DNA of 64,000 nt from Corynebacterium glyciniphilum AJ 3170 (GTDB lineage: Bacteria; Actinomycetota; Actinomycetes; Mycobacteriales; Mycobacteriaceae): positions 1,674,001 through 1,738,000 of the forward strand of contig NZ_CP006842.1 in NCBI RefSeq assembly GCF_000626675.1, in the 5' to 3' direction. The notes beneath the pieces are model-generated. The model was given only the letters and a program-made list of their open reading frames with translations. It ran no database searches and was not told the DNA's origin. Positions 44,821-54,601 of this stretch are shown one piece after another. The number at the start of each line of letters is the position of its first letter. Position 1 is the stretch's first letter. The translations under genes were made by a program, and so were the position numbers.

Positions 44821-46749
44821 ATGTCGATTCTTGAAAAGGTATCGTCACCGGCGGACCTCCGGACGCTGACTCCAGGACAGCTGGAGACCCTCGCTGGCGA
44901 GATCCGGGAGTTTCTCATCGAGAAGGTCTCCGCCACGGGCGGGCACCTGGGACCGAACCTCGGGGTCGTGGAACTGACGATCGCACTGCACCGGGTATTC
45001 GACTCACCGGTGGATCCGATCATCTTCGACACCGGCCACCAGTCCTACGTCCACAAGATTCTCACCGGCCGCAGGAACCTCTTCGACACCCTCCGTCAGC
45101 GTGACGGGCTGTCGGGATACCCCGACCGTGCGGAGAGCCCCCATGACTGGACCGAGTCCTCCCACGCCTCTGCCTCCCTCTCCTACGCCGATGGCCTCGC
45201 CAAGGCGTTTGAGTTGACCGGCCAGACCGAACGGCGCGTCGCTGCAGTCATCGGTGACGGTGCCCTCACCGGGGGAATGGCCTGGGAGGCACTGAACAAT
45301 ATTGCCGAGGGCAAGGACCGTCCCTTGACGGTGATCGTCAACGACAACGGCAGGTCCTATTCCCCGACGATCGGCGGGCTGGCACACAGCCTCGCCGGCA
45401 TGCGGATGCAGCCGGCCTATGACAAGGTCATGGAGCAGGGGAAGAATTCCCTCGGCCGACTCGGCGCTGTCGGTGAACATGCGTTCAAACTGCTCCACAG
45501 CTTCAAGGAAGGCGTCAAGCATGCCGTTATCCCGCAGGAGCTGTTCAGCAACCTGGGCTTGAAGTACGTCGGTCCTGTGGACGGACATGATGTGCGTGCC
45601 GTGGAAGCGGCGCTGTCCTACGCCCGCGACTACGGCGGTCCGATCATCGTCCACATCGTCACCAAGAAGGGCAACGGTTACGCCCCGGCTGAGAACGACG
45701 AAGCTGACCAGATGCATTCCACCGGAGTCATCGACCCGCTTACGGGCAGGGCTGTCCAGGTCAGTGCGCGTGGCTGGACCGACGTCTTCGCCGACGAACT
45801 CATCGAGATCGGACGTCGCCGGGACGACGTCGTCGCGATTACCGCAGCGATGGCCGGTCCGACCGGTCTCTCGCATTTTGCTGAGGTGTTCCCGGAACGG
45901 ACCTTTGATGTCGGGATCGCCGAGCAGCACGCGGTGACGTCGGCAGCCGGGCTTGCCCTCGGCGGTCTTCACCCTGTCGTCGCGGTGTACTCGACGTTCC
46001 TCAACCGGGCATTCGACCAGTTGCTCATGGATGTGGCGTTGCTGCACATGCCGGTGACGTTTGTTCTTGACCGTGCCGGTATCACCGGCTCCGACGGCGC
46101 CAGCCACAACGGCATGTGGGACCTGTCGATCACAGGTATCGTCCCGGGCATCCGGGTAGCGGCCCCGCGGGACGGCACACGCCTGGTCGAAGCGCTCAAC
46201 CGTTCCGTCTCCGTTTCAGACGGCCCCTCCGTGGTCCGGTTCTCAAAGGGGGCGGTCCCTCCCGATGTGCCGGCCGTGGATTCCTGCGCGGACTACGACG
46301 TCCTCATCGCAGCGGAGGAGGGTCACCTCGGCGCCGTCGACTCCCTGAAGGTGCTGGTGGTCAATTACGGTCCGTTGACGGCACAGTCTGCTGCGGCCGC
46401 AGAGGCACTTGCCGTCGAGGGGCACGTGGTGACCGTGATCGACCCGGTCTGGGTGACACCGGTGTCACCGGATGTCGTTGAACTCGCCAGGAACACCGAC
46501 CTGGTGATCACGGTGGAGGATAACGGGGTCCACGGTGGCGCCGGGCAGATGCTCGCACGCGCGGCGTCCGAAGCCTCGGTGTCGACGCCGGTCCGCTACC
46601 TTGGCGTTGACCAGCGATTTCTCGCACACGGTTCGAGGGGAGAGGTGCTCGCCGAGGTGGGTCTTGACAACGATTCCGTGGTGGAGCAGGTCTGCGGGTG
46701 GGCTACGGACGAGGTCCGGCGCCGTGCAGAGGCCTCTGACGTCAGCTGA
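44821..46749 (+). CDS. dxs: 1-deoxy-D-xylulose-5-phosphate synthase
   Basis: First enzyme of the MEP isoprenoid pathway (pyruvate + glyceraldehyde-3-phosphate to DXP, TPP-dependent). 642 aa, the normal length. N-terminal His in [15 protein letters not shown], the TPP/Mg motif [16 protein letters not shown], the pyrimidine-domain VAEQHAV-type region ([18 protein letters not shown]) and [15 protein letters not shown] are intact. It supplies precursors including the dimethylallyl group used by MiaA. Converges with rnd, whose stop follows directly. Confidence 0.97.
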   Translation: MSILEKVSSPADLRTLTPGQLETLAGEIREFLIEKVSATGGHLGPNLGVVELTIALHRVFDSPVDPIIFDTGHQSYVHKILTGRRNLFDTLRQRDGLSGYPDRAESPHDWTESSHASASLSYADGLAKAFELTGQTERRVAAVIGDGALTGGMAWEALNNIAEGKDRPLTVIVNDNGRSYSPTIGGLAHSLAGMRMQPAYDKVMEQGKNSLGRLGAVGEHAFKLLHSFKEGVKHAVIPQELFSNLGLKYVGPVDGHDVRAVEAALSYARDYGGPIIVHIVTKKGNGYAPAENDEADQMHSTGVIDPLTGRAVQVSARGWTDVFADELIEIGRRRDDVVAITAAMAGPTGLSHFAEVFPERTFDVGIAEQHAVTSAAGLALGGLHPVVAVYSTFLNRAFDQLLMDVALLHMPVTFVLDRAGITGSDGASHNGMWDLSITGIVPGIRVAAPRDGTRLVEALNRSVSVSDGPSVVRFSKGAVPPDVPAVDSCADYDVLIAAEEGHLGAVDSLKVLVVNYGPLTAQSAAAAEALAVEGHVVTVIDPVWVTPVSPDVVELARNTDLVITVEDNGVHGGAGQMLARAASEASVSTPVRYLGVDQRFLAHGSRGEVLAEVGLDNDSVVEQVCGWATDEVRRRAEASDVS

Positions 46750-48042
46750 CTAGTTGACCTGGTCGGCGACGACGGGGGCAAAAGCGTCGATGAGCAGATC
46801 TACCTGCCATCGTCGGCACTGCTGGTCCTCGAGCGCCTGCCCCAGCATGTTCTCCAACTCACTCACCGGATCGTTCGGCGCATTCCCGGAGAGTGACGGG
46901 CCTGTCGCACCGGCCGGGACGAGGAGACAGGAGACGTCCCAGGCCACCGACCGGAGGGCACGGACGGTGAGAAGGTCTTCGGTCCTGATCCCGGTACAGT
47001 CGGATACCACCGAGAGTGCATCGCGGAAATCAGTCGACAGACGGTAGGCCAGTGGGTGGTCGCGTTCCCATGTGCGGTGGTCGGGTCGTCCTCCCGACGA
47101 CGTAGGCCGGTCAGGAAGGCTTGCCGGGTCCGCAGAAATCGCCTGCCGTAATGCAGAAGACAGGACCGCTGTCAGCTCGCGGGCGAATCCTGACCCCCGT
47201 GAGGTCCGCGCGAGACGGGACGCGCCGGACACCTCGCGGCTCAGCTGGCGGTCAGCACGCCCCGGCTGTTGAGCGAGGTCCAGAATCGACGAGCCGCGCA
47301 GCACGTGTTCCGGCGGCACGTCCCTGTCCCGGGCGACTGAGGTCCGGGCGTCGATCAGACGGCGGACGATCTCGAGTCCGCGGGCGTCCCGGACGTGGCC
47401 GATGCCCCGGAGCTTGCGCCAGTCGGGTTCCGGGACGGGGAAAGACCACCCCCTGCTGACGTGGTCGCATTCCTGCCGGTACCAGTCTCCTCGGCCGAGG
47501 TCGCGGAGTCGGGACAACGTGACGTCGCGCAACTCGATGAGCAGCTCCACATCAAGGGCGGCGTAGGACAGCATGGCGTCAGGGATCGGACGGGCCGACC
47601 AGTCTTCACGTCCCTTGTCCTTGGCTACTGTCACCCCGAGAAATTCCTCGAGCATGCCGGCCAGCCCGATCTGGCCGTAGCCGAGCAACCGCCCGGCGAT
47701 CTGGGTGTCGTGGAGCTCCGGTGTGCGCCACCCGAGCGAGGTCAGTGCCGGGAGGTCGCTGTGGGCGGCGTGCAGGATCCACGGCGTTGTGTCCATGACC
47801 GGGGCGAGAATCTCGCCGGCCTGCGGCACCGCGGCGGGGTCTACCAGATGTGTGCCGGCGCCGTCCCGTCGCAACTGCACGAGGAATGCCCGGTCGTCGA
47901 ACCGGAAACCGGACGCACGTTCCGTATCCACGGCGACGGGACCGCGCCCGCGGGAGAGGGACTCGGAGACGGTCTGTACCGACTCCGGCGTGTCGGACAG
48001 GGCGGGGACGCCATCGCGGGGGGAGGAGAGGTGTTCAGCCAC
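46750..48042 (-). CDS. rnd: Ribonuclease D (HRDC domain)
   Basis: 3'-5' exoribonuclease for tRNA maturation and RNA decay. 430 aa. DEDD residues: VAVDTE (Asp, Glu), HAAHSDLPAL (Asp) and SYAALDVELL (Tyr and Asp). The HRDC domain follows with LEIVRRLIDARTSVARDRDVPPEHVL. Three in-frame GTG starts exist (48063, 48051, 48042); I chose 48042 because AAGGTG lies 6 nt upstream. The DUF3000 gene ends at 48053, so the genes adjoin or overlap by up to 11 nt. Confidence 0.88.
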   Translation of the reverse strand: MAEHLSSPRDGVPALSDTPESVQTVSESLSRGRGPVAVDTERASGFRFDDRAFLVQLRRDGAGTHLVDPAAVPQAGEILAPVMDTTPWILHAAHSDLPALTSLGWRTPELHDTQIAGRLLGYGQIGLAGMLEEFLGVTVAKDKGREDWSARPIPDAMLSYAALDVELLIELRDVTLSRLRDLGRGDWYRQECDHVSRGWSFPVPEPDWRKLRGIGHVRDARGLEIVRRLIDARTSVARDRDVPPEHVLRGSSILDLAQQPGRADRQLSREVSGASRLARTSRGSGFARELTAVLSSALRQAISADPASLPDRPTSSGGRPDHRTWERDHPLAYRLSTDFRDALSVVSDCTGIRTEDLLTVRALRSVAWDVSCLLVPAGATGPSLSGNAPNDPVSELENMLGQALEDQQCRRWQVDLLIDAFAPVVADQVN

Positions 48043-48052
48043 AGCTGTCACC

Positions 48053-48712
48053 TTACCGACCACTGATTGAGGTCACCCCTTCGGGAGGAAGACCGGCGAC
48101 GTTGGCGAGGACCTTGGAGAACGCGGTGACGTGCCCGGAGAGATCGGTACCGGCGGCGCTCCATGATGCACGCATCTCGATCTGGAATGCATTGGCGGGG
48201 CCGCCGATGTCCCCGAAACGGCTGGAAGCGGTGGCGGTGACGGTGCCTCCGAGGTCGCTGAAGGAATTACCGTCCAACCCTTCGGTCAGCCAGTCCCAGG
48301 CGACCTCGGGAAGAAGCGGGTCCTCGGCGACCGCTGAATCGAGGTCGGCCTGGATGTAGGCCACGAGCTTCATCATCCCGGGTCCCTCTGACCCTCTGGG
48401 GTCGTGGAGCAGGATGAGTCTGCCGAACGCGTCACCGTCGGAATCTGTGGGCACGGCGGCTTCCCCACCGTCGCGCCCGGCCGTCCCGACGGCGTCGGTC
48501 CTTCCCGGTAATCGCTCGACTTCGAGGCCGATCGCATGGCTGTAGGGTGCGAGTTTCCGCGGGGGACGGATGTCGGTCACAGTGATGCCACTGCGGACCG
48601 GCGCAGCATGCATGGAGGTGACCGCCTCCCGGAACGGGCCGGGGACAGCCTCCGTGGCATCGGCCGTCGCGGCCTGACCCGGGTTACCTGTCGTCTCTGA
48701 ATCAACGCTCAC
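48053..48712 (-). CDS. DUF3000 domain-containing protein
   Basis: 219 aa, actinobacterial family of unknown function. DUF3000 signatures: FREAVTSMHAAPVR, PPRKLAPYSHAIGLEVE, RLILLHDPRGSEGP, VAYIQADLDSAVAEDPLLPEVAW. No membrane segment. I chose GTG 48712 because TATGTT lies 7 nt upstream (leaderless pattern) and no Shine-Dalgarno sequence precedes ATG 48724. Upstream of rnd in one unit and divergent from hemE, as in Mycobacterium (Rv2679-2682 region). Confidence 0.85.
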   Translation of the reverse strand: MSVDSETTGNPGQAATADATEAVPGPFREAVTSMHAAPVRSGITVTDIRPPRKLAPYSHAIGLEVERLPGRTDAVGTAGRDGGEAAVPTDSDGDAFGRLILLHDPRGSEGPGMMKLVAYIQADLDSAVAEDPLLPEVAWDWLTEGLDGNSFSDLGGTVTATASSRFGDIGGPANAFQIEMRASWSAAGTDLSGHVTAFSKVLANVAGLPPEGVTSISGR

Positions 48713-48719
48713 AGGGGTC

Positions 48720-48725
48720 AACATA
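48720..48725 (-). promoter_or_regulatory. -10 hexamer TATGTT of the DUF3000 gene (predicted leaderless)
   Basis: TATGTT on the minus strand ends 7 nt before GTG 48712. Confidence 0.45.
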
Positions 48726-48788
48726 ACCGGCGGAAATCGGGATGTGGTGCAGGCGCGCCGTCGGTGCTCCACTTCGCCGTGGAACTGG

Positions 48789-48796
48789 CATAATCT
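48789..48796 (+). promoter_or_regulatory. -10 element CATAATCT of hemE (near-leaderless)
   Basis: CATAAT ends 8 nt, and TAATCT 6 nt, before ATG 48803. GGAG follows directly, so some Shine-Dalgarno contact is possible if the start is earlier. Confidence 0.5.
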
Positions 48797-48802
48797 GGAG
48801 AC

Positions 48803-49984
48803 ATGGTTGACCAGAATTCGTCCCCGGTCGGCGTCGCCGATCTCCGTCCGACTGAAGAGGCGATTGGCACGGCCCGGTCCGCTCGTCGTGCCTCTCCAGA
48901 CGCTCCACTGCTGGCGGCCGTCCGGGGGGAGACTCCCTCCCGCCGCCCGATGTGGATGATGCGTCAGGCCGGGCGTTCCCTGCCCGAGTACCGCGAGATC
49001 CGTAAGGACGTCGGCATGCTCGACTCCTGTTTCCGTCCGGACCTGCTCGCCGAGATCACCCTGCAGCCGGTGCGTCGCCATGACGCCGATGCGGCGATCC
49101 TCTTCTCGGACATCGTCGTACCGCTGAAGGCCGCAGGGGTGGGTGTCGACATCGTCGCGGGACGCGGACCGGTACTGGAATCTCCGGTGCGTACGGCGGA
49201 CGCGGTCGAAGCCCTGCCGGTCGTCGATCCCTCGCAGCTCGAGGCGGTTGTCGAGGGGATCGGCGGGATCCTTGACGAGTTGCGGGACGACCAGGTGCTC
49301 ATCGGGTTCGCCGGTGCGCCGTTCACTCTGGCGTCTTACCTGATCGAGGGAGGGCCGTCGAAGAACCATGGGGTGACGAAGGCGATGATGTACTCGCAGC
49401 CGCAGTTGTGGCACGCGTTGATGGACAAGCTCGCCCCGACAGTGGTCCGCTTTCTCCAGGTTCAGATCGAGGCCGGGGCCGATGCGGTTCAGCTCTTCGA
49501 TTCCTGGGCAGGGTTCCTCAGTCTGCGCGACTACCGCGAGTTCGTCGCCCCCTATTCGCAGAAGATTATCGAGGCCGTGCGCCCGTACGATGTCCCTGTA
49601 ATCCACTTCGGGGTGAACACCGGAGAGCTGCTCGGGGAGATGGCCGCAGTGGGGCCGGACGTGATCGGCATTGACTGGAAGACACCTCTCGATGTCGCTG
49701 CACAGCGCGTTACCGCATCTTTGACCGCTGCCCATGAGGCCGGTGATCTCCGCGTCTCCGCTGAGCGACGCGTCCGTGCGATCCAGGGAAATCTGGACCC
49801 GGCAATCCTTCTGGCCGGGCCTGAGGTGATCGGTGAACAGGTCCGCCGTGTCTGTCGTGAGGCTGATCGGGCCGTCGCTGCCGGTGACGCCCGTGGCCAC
49901 ATTTTCAATCTCGGCCATGGTGTTCTCCCGGAAACTGATCCGGATGCGATCACCCGGGCCTTCGCGGAGATGCATGGACAGTGA
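48803..49984 (+). CDS. hemE: Uroporphyrinogen decarboxylase
   Basis: Decarboxylates uroporphyrinogen III to coproporphyrinogen III. 393 aa, with an N-terminal extension of about 35 residues before the core. Conserved RRPMWMMRQAGRSLPEYRE, ILFSDIVVPLKAAG with the catalytic Asp, IGFAGAPFTLASYLIEGG and FNLGHGVLPETDPD. Followed by hemY with a GTGA overlap. The set hemE-hemY-hemQ is that of the coproporphyrin-dependent pathway. Confidence 0.96.
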   Translation: MVDQNSSPVGVADLRPTEEAIGTARSARRASPDAPLLAAVRGETPSRRPMWMMRQAGRSLPEYREIRKDVGMLDSCFRPDLLAEITLQPVRRHDADAAILFSDIVVPLKAAGVGVDIVAGRGPVLESPVRTADAVEALPVVDPSQLEAVVEGIGGILDELRDDQVLIGFAGAPFTLASYLIEGGPSKNHGVTKAMMYSQPQLWHALMDKLAPTVVRFLQVQIEAGADAVQLFDSWAGFLSLRDYREFVAPYSQKIIEAVRPYDVPVIHFGVNTGELLGEMAAVGPDVIGIDWKTPLDVAAQRVTASLTAAHEAGDLRVSAERRVRAIQGNLDPAILLAGPEVIGEQVRRVCREADRAVAAGDARGHIFNLGHGVLPETDPDAITRAFAEMHGQ

Positions 49985-51405
49985 CGGAAATGAGTAACGT
50001 CCCCGGGCCGCGTGTCGCCGTCGTTGGTGGTGGTGTCAGTGGACTGTTCGCCGCGTGGGAACTGAGGCGTCGGCTGGGGCCCGGCGCCCAGATTCTCGTC
50101 CTCGAGGCGTACAGCAGACTCGGCGGGAAGCTGAAGACCGTCGATTTCGCCGCCGGACCGGTGGACATGGGTGCCGAGGCATTCCTGACCAGGCACACCG
50201 GGATGGCGCAGCTTGTCGAGGATCTCGGGCTCGGGGAGGAGCTCCGGGTGCCCTCTGGCGCCCGCAGTGCATTCCTCGTCGACGGCGAGCTCGTGGATAT
50301 CCCGCCTGCCACGGTCATGGGGGTTCCGGCGAAAGGTTCGGATGTCGCTGGCGTGCTCAGCCCGCGTGCACAGGCGGCGGTGGATTCCGAACGCGACGGT
50401 GCTGCGCTGCCGTGGATCGTCGGGGATGACGTGAACGTCGGCGAACTGGTACGCCGACGGTACTGCGACGAGGTTGTCGACCGGCTGGTGTCCCCCATGC
50501 TCGGTGGGGTGTACTCGTGCTCGGCAGACGATCTCGGGCTGCGAGCCACGGTACCCCAGATTGCGGAGGCGATGGACGACATCGCGGCGCGGGGAGATGA
50601 TGTCTACCTCTCCACCGCTGTCGCCGAAGCACTGGCGCTGCGTGCGTCAGCCGCCACGGCCGCGGCTGGACCTGCGTTCAACTCCCTGGCGACGGGGTAC
50701 CGGACACTGATCACCAGACTCGCGGAGCTCTCCGATGCGGACATCCATGTTGACACGCAGGTGGAAGAGATCGGCCGATACAACGGGCGGATCTACCTTG
50801 AGCCGGTAGGGACCGTTGACGCCGTCATCGTGGCGACGCCGGCTCCCACGGCGTCGGTTCTGCTCGAGGACCTGATTCCGGATGCCGCGGAGATCCTCGG
50901 TGGTGTCGATCTGGCAGGCTCAGCAGTCGTCGGTCTCAGCTACGACGGTGCCGACGGCGATGCGGGGATTCCCGACCGGTCGGGAATCCTCATCGGAGCG
51001 GACGGTCCCACACACGCCAAGGCGTTCACGTTCTCCTCCCGCAAATGGCCCCATATCGGTGAGCGCCACGGTGGGGGCGGCGGTTTCGTGCGTGCCAGCT
51101 TCGGGACATTCCGGGACGGGGGTCTTCTCGACGCCGATGACGACACTCTCGTGGAATACGCCGTTGACGACCTGGCACGAGTCGCCGGTGTCACCAGCCG
51201 CCCCACCGAGACGTTCGTGCAGCGGTGGTGGGGTGGGCTTCCTGTTTACGGTGTGGGGCACACCGAACTCATGGGTATCGCCGAGTCCGCGATCAATGAT
51301 GTTCCCAGAATTGCCGTGGCCGGGGCGTACCTCCACGGGGTCGGGGTGCCGGCATGCGCAGAGACGGGACGGGCAGCGGCGCGCAAGATCGCCGACGAAC
51401 TCTGA
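49981..51405 (+). CDS. hemY: Coproporphyrinogen III oxidase (HemY/CgoX)
   Basis: FAD enzyme, 474 aa. Dinucleotide-binding AVVGGGVSGLFAAWEL near the N-terminus, ARSAFLVDGELVDIPP region, and a C-terminal FAD motif VAGAYLHGVGVPACAETG. In Actinobacteria this enzyme oxidises coproporphyrinogen III to coproporphyrin III; older annotation calls it protoporphyrinogen oxidase. GTG 49981 overlaps the hemE stop; ATG 49990 is an alternative. Upstream of hemQ. Confidence 0.94.
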   Translation: MTEMSNVPGPRVAVVGGGVSGLFAAWELRRRLGPGAQILVLEAYSRLGGKLKTVDFAAGPVDMGAEAFLTRHTGMAQLVEDLGLGEELRVPSGARSAFLVDGELVDIPPATVMGVPAKGSDVAGVLSPRAQAAVDSERDGAALPWIVGDDVNVGELVRRRYCDEVVDRLVSPMLGGVYSCSADDLGLRATVPQIAEAMDDIAARGDDVYLSTAVAEALALRASAATAAAGPAFNSLATGYRTLITRLAELSDADIHVDTQVEEIGRYNGRIYLEPVGTVDAVIVATPAPTASVLLEDLIPDAAEILGGVDLAGSAVVGLSYDGADGDAGIPDRSGILIGADGPTHAKAFTFSSRKWPHIGERHGGGGGFVRASFGTFRDGGLLDADDDTLVEYAVDDLARVAGVTSRPTETFVQRWWGGLPVYGVGHTELMGIAESAINDVPRIAVAGAYLHGVGVPACAETGRAAARKIADEL

Positions 51406-51450
51406 TAACTACCCGTGCTCCCGGTAGCCGGGGGCGCGGTGCACAGTGGC

Positions 51451-51456
51451 TAAGAT
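51451..51456 (+). promoter_or_regulatory. Candidate -10 (TGGCTAAGAT, extended) of hemQ
   Basis: TAAGAT at 51451-51456 predicts a start near 51463 and a leader of about 45 nt, so hemQ may be expressed separately from hemEY. Confidence 0.35.
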
Positions 51457-51507
51457 CAGCCAGGACACATTCAACAGGTCGATGAACAGGACGGGTGGTT
51501 GAGAACC

Positions 51508-52227
51508 ATGGCGAAACTTGATTTCAGGGAACTCAATGAGAAGCTGCAGTACACGATGTGGTCGGTGTTCACGGTCCGCAACGGAGAGCTGCCGGACGAT
51601 GATGAGGCACGGGCTGCGGTGGCAGCGGACCTGGAATCTTTCCTCGCCTCCTTCGACGACGAGGAACTGACCGTCCGCGGTGTCTACGACCTCACCGGAC
51701 AGCGGGCGGAGGCGGATATCATGATCTGGTGGCACGCCGAGAAGTTCGAGGACTTGCAGCGTGCATACCGTCGGTTCCTCAGGGAGACCACACTCGGTCG
51801 CGCCTGCGACGGGTACTGGTCGAACTCCGCCCTGCACCGCCCGGCGGAGTTCAACAAGTCCCACCTTCCCTCGTTCATCATGGGGGAGGACCCGGGGGAC
51901 TGGATCGCGGTCTACCCGTTCGTCCGTTCCTATGAGTGGTATCTGCTGCCGGACAAGGAGCGCCGTACGATCCTGGCCGAACACGGTATGGCGGCACGGG
52001 GTTACGACGAGGTCCGCGCGAACACGGTCCCCGCCTTCGCCCTGGGCGACTATGAGTGGATCCTCGCTTTCGAGAGCCCGACTCTGGATCGTATCGTCGA
52101 CCTGATGTACAAAATGCGGTACACGGAGGCGCGGCGCCATGTCCGTGAGGAAGTCCCCTTCTTCACGGGACGCCGGGTCAACGGCGATGCCGACGAGCTC
52201 GCCGGATTCGTCTCCGAGCTTCCCTGA
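51508..52227 (+). CDS. hemQ: Coproheme decarboxylase HemQ (ChdC)
   Basis: Converts coproheme to heme b, the last step of the coproporphyrin-dependent pathway. 239 aa, chlorite dismutase-like fold. Conserved [39 protein letters not shown] with the catalytic Tyr of ChdC, and [19 protein letters not shown]. The ferrochelatase gene (cpfC/hemH) is not in the window. ATG 51508 is chosen; the frame continues three codons to a TTG. 102 bp separate it from hemY, with its own candidate promoter. Confidence 0.95.
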   Translation: MAKLDFRELNEKLQYTMWSVFTVRNGELPDDDEARAAVAADLESFLASFDDEELTVRGVYDLTGQRAEADIMIWWHAEKFEDLQRAYRRFLRETTLGRACDGYWSNSALHRPAEFNKSHLPSFIMGEDPGDWIAVYPFVRSYEWYLLPDKERRTILAEHGMAARGYDEVRANTVPAFALGDYEWILAFESPTLDRIVDLMYKMRYTEARRHVREEVPFFTGRRVNGDADELAGFVSELP

Positions 52228-52240
52228 ACGAACGGGGGCG

Positions 52241-52672
52241 TCAGCTCTCCTGAAGACGCAGAGCAATCCCGTTGATGCAGTAACGCAGGTCTGTGGGCGT
52301 GTCGTAGCCTTCCCCCTCGAAAACATGGCCGAGGTGCCCGCCGCAGGTGGCGCAGACGACCTCGGTCCTCCGAGTCCCCAGTGAGTCGTCGATGCGGGTC
52401 TCCACCGCATCGGAGTCCGCCGGGTCGAAGAAGGACGGCCAGCCGCAGTGGGAGTGGAACTTCTCGGTGGAACGGAAGAGTTCTGCGCCGCATCCGCGGC
52501 ACAGGTAGACGCCTTCTGTCTCTGCATCGGTGTACTCACTGGTGTAGGGACGCTCCGTCGCCGAGTTCCGTAGCACCTGGAACTCATCAGGGGACAGGCG
52601 CTCGCGCCACTGCGCATCAGTGAGTGTGGAGAAGTCCTCGAGTGGGCGGATGTCGGGCCGATTCTCGGTCAT
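52241..52672 (-). CDS. msrB: Peptide-methionine (R)-S-oxide reductase MsrB
   Basis: Repairs oxidised methionine (R form). 143 aa. Zinc cysteines Cys58/Cys61 (LCRGCG) and Cys107/Cys110 (CATCGG), catalytic Cys132 in RYCINGIAL, and HCGWPSF. Lies directly after the aftC start side: msrB ATG is 5 bp from the aftC stop, so both probably share a transcript. Convergent to hemQ with 13 bp between. Confidence 0.96.
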   Translation of the reverse strand: MTENRPDIRPLEDFSTLTDAQWRERLSPDEFQVLRNSATERPYTSEYTDAETEGVYLCRGCGAELFRSTEKFHSHCGWPSFFDPADSDAVETRIDDSLGTRRTEVVCATCGGHLGHVFEGEGYDTPTDLRYCINGIALRLQES

Positions 52673-52677
52673 CGCTG

Positions 52678-54036
52678 TTACCTCTGTTCGGGTCGGGGTT
52701 CCTCGGTTGTGCCCGGTGCCGCCGTGGAGTCACGGTCGTGATTCTGCCGACGCCAGTCGGTGGCGAGCCAGACGACGACGGATGTCGCCGCCGCGAGGAT
52801 GATCAGACCCCAGCCGACGGTACCGCGTGTGTACTCAACGATACGCCCGGGCCACTCCCAGCGGTCGGAGTTCCATGAGTCGCCGGACATACACCAGTAG
52901 ATACCGATCCAGGTGACAGGATTGTGCATCACCGACAACCGGCAGAAAACGGTGAAGATCATCGGCAGCAGCATCATCGAGTAGTACATCTGCCCCAGGG
53001 AACTCACCAGGAATACACCGGTCATCAGAATGCCTGTGGTGGTTGATGCCCACATCAACGGGTCAGAGTTCCGCCAGCGCAGTAGGCCGAAAACAGTGAC
53101 TGCAACGCCGAGGGCGAAGATCACACGCAGGGCCATGATGAACCAGTCATCCATGCCGAAATAAACTCCGACGCCCGATAGCGACGAATTGGCGTAATCG
53201 CGGACCTCGCTCAGATAAGGCATGAGCTTGTCGAGGTAGTCGGAGGGCTGCGTCATCAGCGGCCAGGCGGCCAGATTGAACACCACGGGCATGGCGATGC
53301 CCGATACAAGTGCCCACCATTGGCGTTTGGCGAGCGGAAGGAAGAGCAGGACTGCGAACTGCGGCTTCACCGTGATGGCCAGGCCTACCGCAATGCCCGC
53401 GAGCACCGTGGCGAGGGTGTTGCGTGTTCCGGTGCCGGGCCCGAATCTCCAGGAGACGTCGCCCGACCCGACCAGGAGCCACCAGAGGAAAACAACCTCG
53501 ACGGCCAGTAGAATCCCGTTGACGTTCGAGAACAGAAGAGTGTTGGTCACGGACTCGCTCGCGAAGACCAGAAGCGCCGCCACGGGGAGAACCGGCCCGG
53601 TGAGAGGACGGCGGGCCAGCTTCGTCAACACGGCGAGCGCGACGAGGACGGCTAAGCCGTTGGCGAAGATGAAGAGAATACGACCGATGTCCCAGGACGG
53701 CAGGAGAGCCAGGGGGCTGAGCAGGAGGGTGCCGCCGGGGGAGTAGAGGTAGTGGGGGTCGACGAAGCTGTAGTTCTCGTCGTAGACCGGTACACCGTCG
53801 ATGAACCGGTGCAGAGCGTTCCAGACGGTGGTGAAGTCGTCGGTGGGGTGGTTGTTCTGCGGATTGAGGAACACCCGGTGGATGATCGTGAAGATAGCCA
53901 GCGGCCAGGCGGCCATGGTGAACGCGCCGGCCGGCGTCCGGAGATAACTACGCAGCGCACCGGATCGGTCTGTGTGGGTGCTGTCGGTGTCTCCGTTACC
54001 GCCAGCGGCATCGGCTGGGGTCATCTGTGCAGTCAC
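52678..54036 (-). CDS. aftC: Arabinofuranosyltransferase AftC-like (GT-C membrane protein)
   Basis: 452 aa polytopic membrane protein with about ten helices. HPTDDFTTVW after the first helix is the acidic GT-C motif; ITVKPQFAVLLFLPLAKRQWW is typical of the GT87/DUF2029 family. In C. glutamicum and M. tuberculosis the neighbour of msrB is AftC, which introduces alpha-1,3 branches into arabinan of arabinogalactan. Assignment rests on family and synteny. GTG 54036 is chosen because TAGAAT lies 7 nt upstream; the frame to 54213 runs through the tRNA region. Confidence 0.87.
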   Translation of the reverse strand: MTAQMTPADAAGGNGDTDSTHTDRSGALRSYLRTPAGAFTMAAWPLAIFTIIHRVFLNPQNNHPTDDFTTVWNALHRFIDGVPVYDENYSFVDPHYLYSPGGTLLLSPLALLPSWDIGRILFIFANGLAVLVALAVLTKLARRPLTGPVLPVAALLVFASESVTNTLLFSNVNGILLAVEVVFLWWLLVGSGDVSWRFGPGTGTRNTLATVLAGIAVGLAITVKPQFAVLLFLPLAKRQWWALVSGIAMPVVFNLAAWPLMTQPSDYLDKLMPYLSEVRDYANSSLSGVGVYFGMDDWFIMALRVIFALGVAVTVFGLLRWRNSDPLMWASTTTGILMTGVFLVSSLGQMYYSMMLLPMIFTVFCRLSVMHNPVTWIGIYWCMSGDSWNSDRWEWPGRIVEYTRGTVGWGLIILAAATSVVVWLATDWRRQNHDRDSTAAPGTTEEPRPEQR

Positions 54037-54043
54037 TGTGCGA

Positions 54044-54049
54044 ATTCTA
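54044..54049 (-). promoter_or_regulatory. -10 hexamer TAGAAT of aftC (predicted leaderless)
   Basis: TAGAAT on the minus strand ends 7 nt before GTG 54036. Confidence 0.55.
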
Positions 54050-54131
54050 GTGCCTGCACCGCTCACGCCCGGGACCGCCACGCGTCGAACCCCTGGCGTA
54101 GACCCGGAAAGCAGGGAGCGGTACAGATACC

Positions 54132-54163
54132 GAAGGCCCGCCGACGGGGGTCGGCGGGCCTTC
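54132..54163 (-). terminator. Terminator of the minus-strand tRNA cluster
   Basis: Perfect 14-bp stem (54132-54145 with 54150-54163) and loop GGGG. It lies directly downstream of the last tRNA-Gly and before aftC. No clear U-tract. Confidence 0.7.
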
Positions 54164-54168
54164 AATGG

Positions 54169-54244
54169 TGGAGCGGATGACGAGACTCGAACTCGCGACC
54201 CTAACCTTGGCAAGGTTATGCGCTACCAACTGCGCTACATCCGC
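54169..54244 (-). tRNA. tRNA-Gly(GCC), copy 1
   Basis: Cloverleaf with acceptor GCGGATG/CATCCGC, anticodon loop TTGCCAA (anticodon GCC) and T-loop TTCGAGT. The 3' CCA is encoded at 54171-54169; without it the gene ends at 54172. Last gene of the minus-strand tRNA cluster. Confidence 0.95.
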
Positions 54245-54291
54245 ATTTTCTAGCAATCGTACTGATGAGCAGGCCCGTGAGGGACTGTTCG

Positions 54292-54363
54292 TGCGCGATA
54301 CTGGGATCGAACCAGTGACCTCTTCCGTGTCAGGGAAGCGCTCTCCCGCTGAGCTAAACGCGC
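54292..54363 (-). tRNA. tRNA-Val(GAC), copy 1
   Basis: Anticodon stem CTTCC/GGAAG with loop CTGACAC (anticodon GAC), T arm ACTGG-TTCGATC-CCAGT, acceptor GCGCGTT/ATCGCGC with one T-T mismatch. CCA not encoded. Confidence 0.94.
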
Positions 54364-54406
54364 GGGCTCCATCCTCGCGGCACCCGATGGGTGCTGCCCG
54401 GGGGAG

Positions 54407-54482
54407 TGGAGCGGATGACGAGACTCGAACTCGCGACCCTAACCTTGGCAAGGTTATGCGCTACCAACTGCGCTACATCCGC
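54407..54482 (-). tRNA. tRNA-Gly(GCC), copy 2
   Basis: Identical to the copy at 54169-54244, offset by 238 bp, including the encoded CCA. Confidence 0.95.
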
Positions 54483-54529
54483 ATTTTCTAGCAATCGTAC
54501 TGATGAGCAGGCCCGTGAGGGACTGTTCG

Positions 54530-54601
54530 TGCGCGATACTGGGATCGAACCAGTGACCTCTTCCGTGTCAGGGAAGCGCTCTCCCGCTGAGCTAAACGCG
54601 C
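54530..54601 (-). tRNA. tRNA-Val(GAC), copy 2
   Basis: Identical to the copy at 54292-54363, offset by 238 bp. Confidence 0.94.

Noticed and set aside
45004..46107. 367-codon minus-strand open frame inside dxs
   Set aside because: Shadow of dxs; no ribosome-binding site or family resemblance.
48726..49975. Upstream extension of the DUF3000 frame through hemE
   Set aside because: Entirely antisense to hemE; the DUF3000 homology begins only near 48712.
51420..51432. Terminator after hemY (CCCGG-TAG-CCGGG)
   Set aside because: Five-bp stem with a 3-nt loop and no U-tract; too weak to call.
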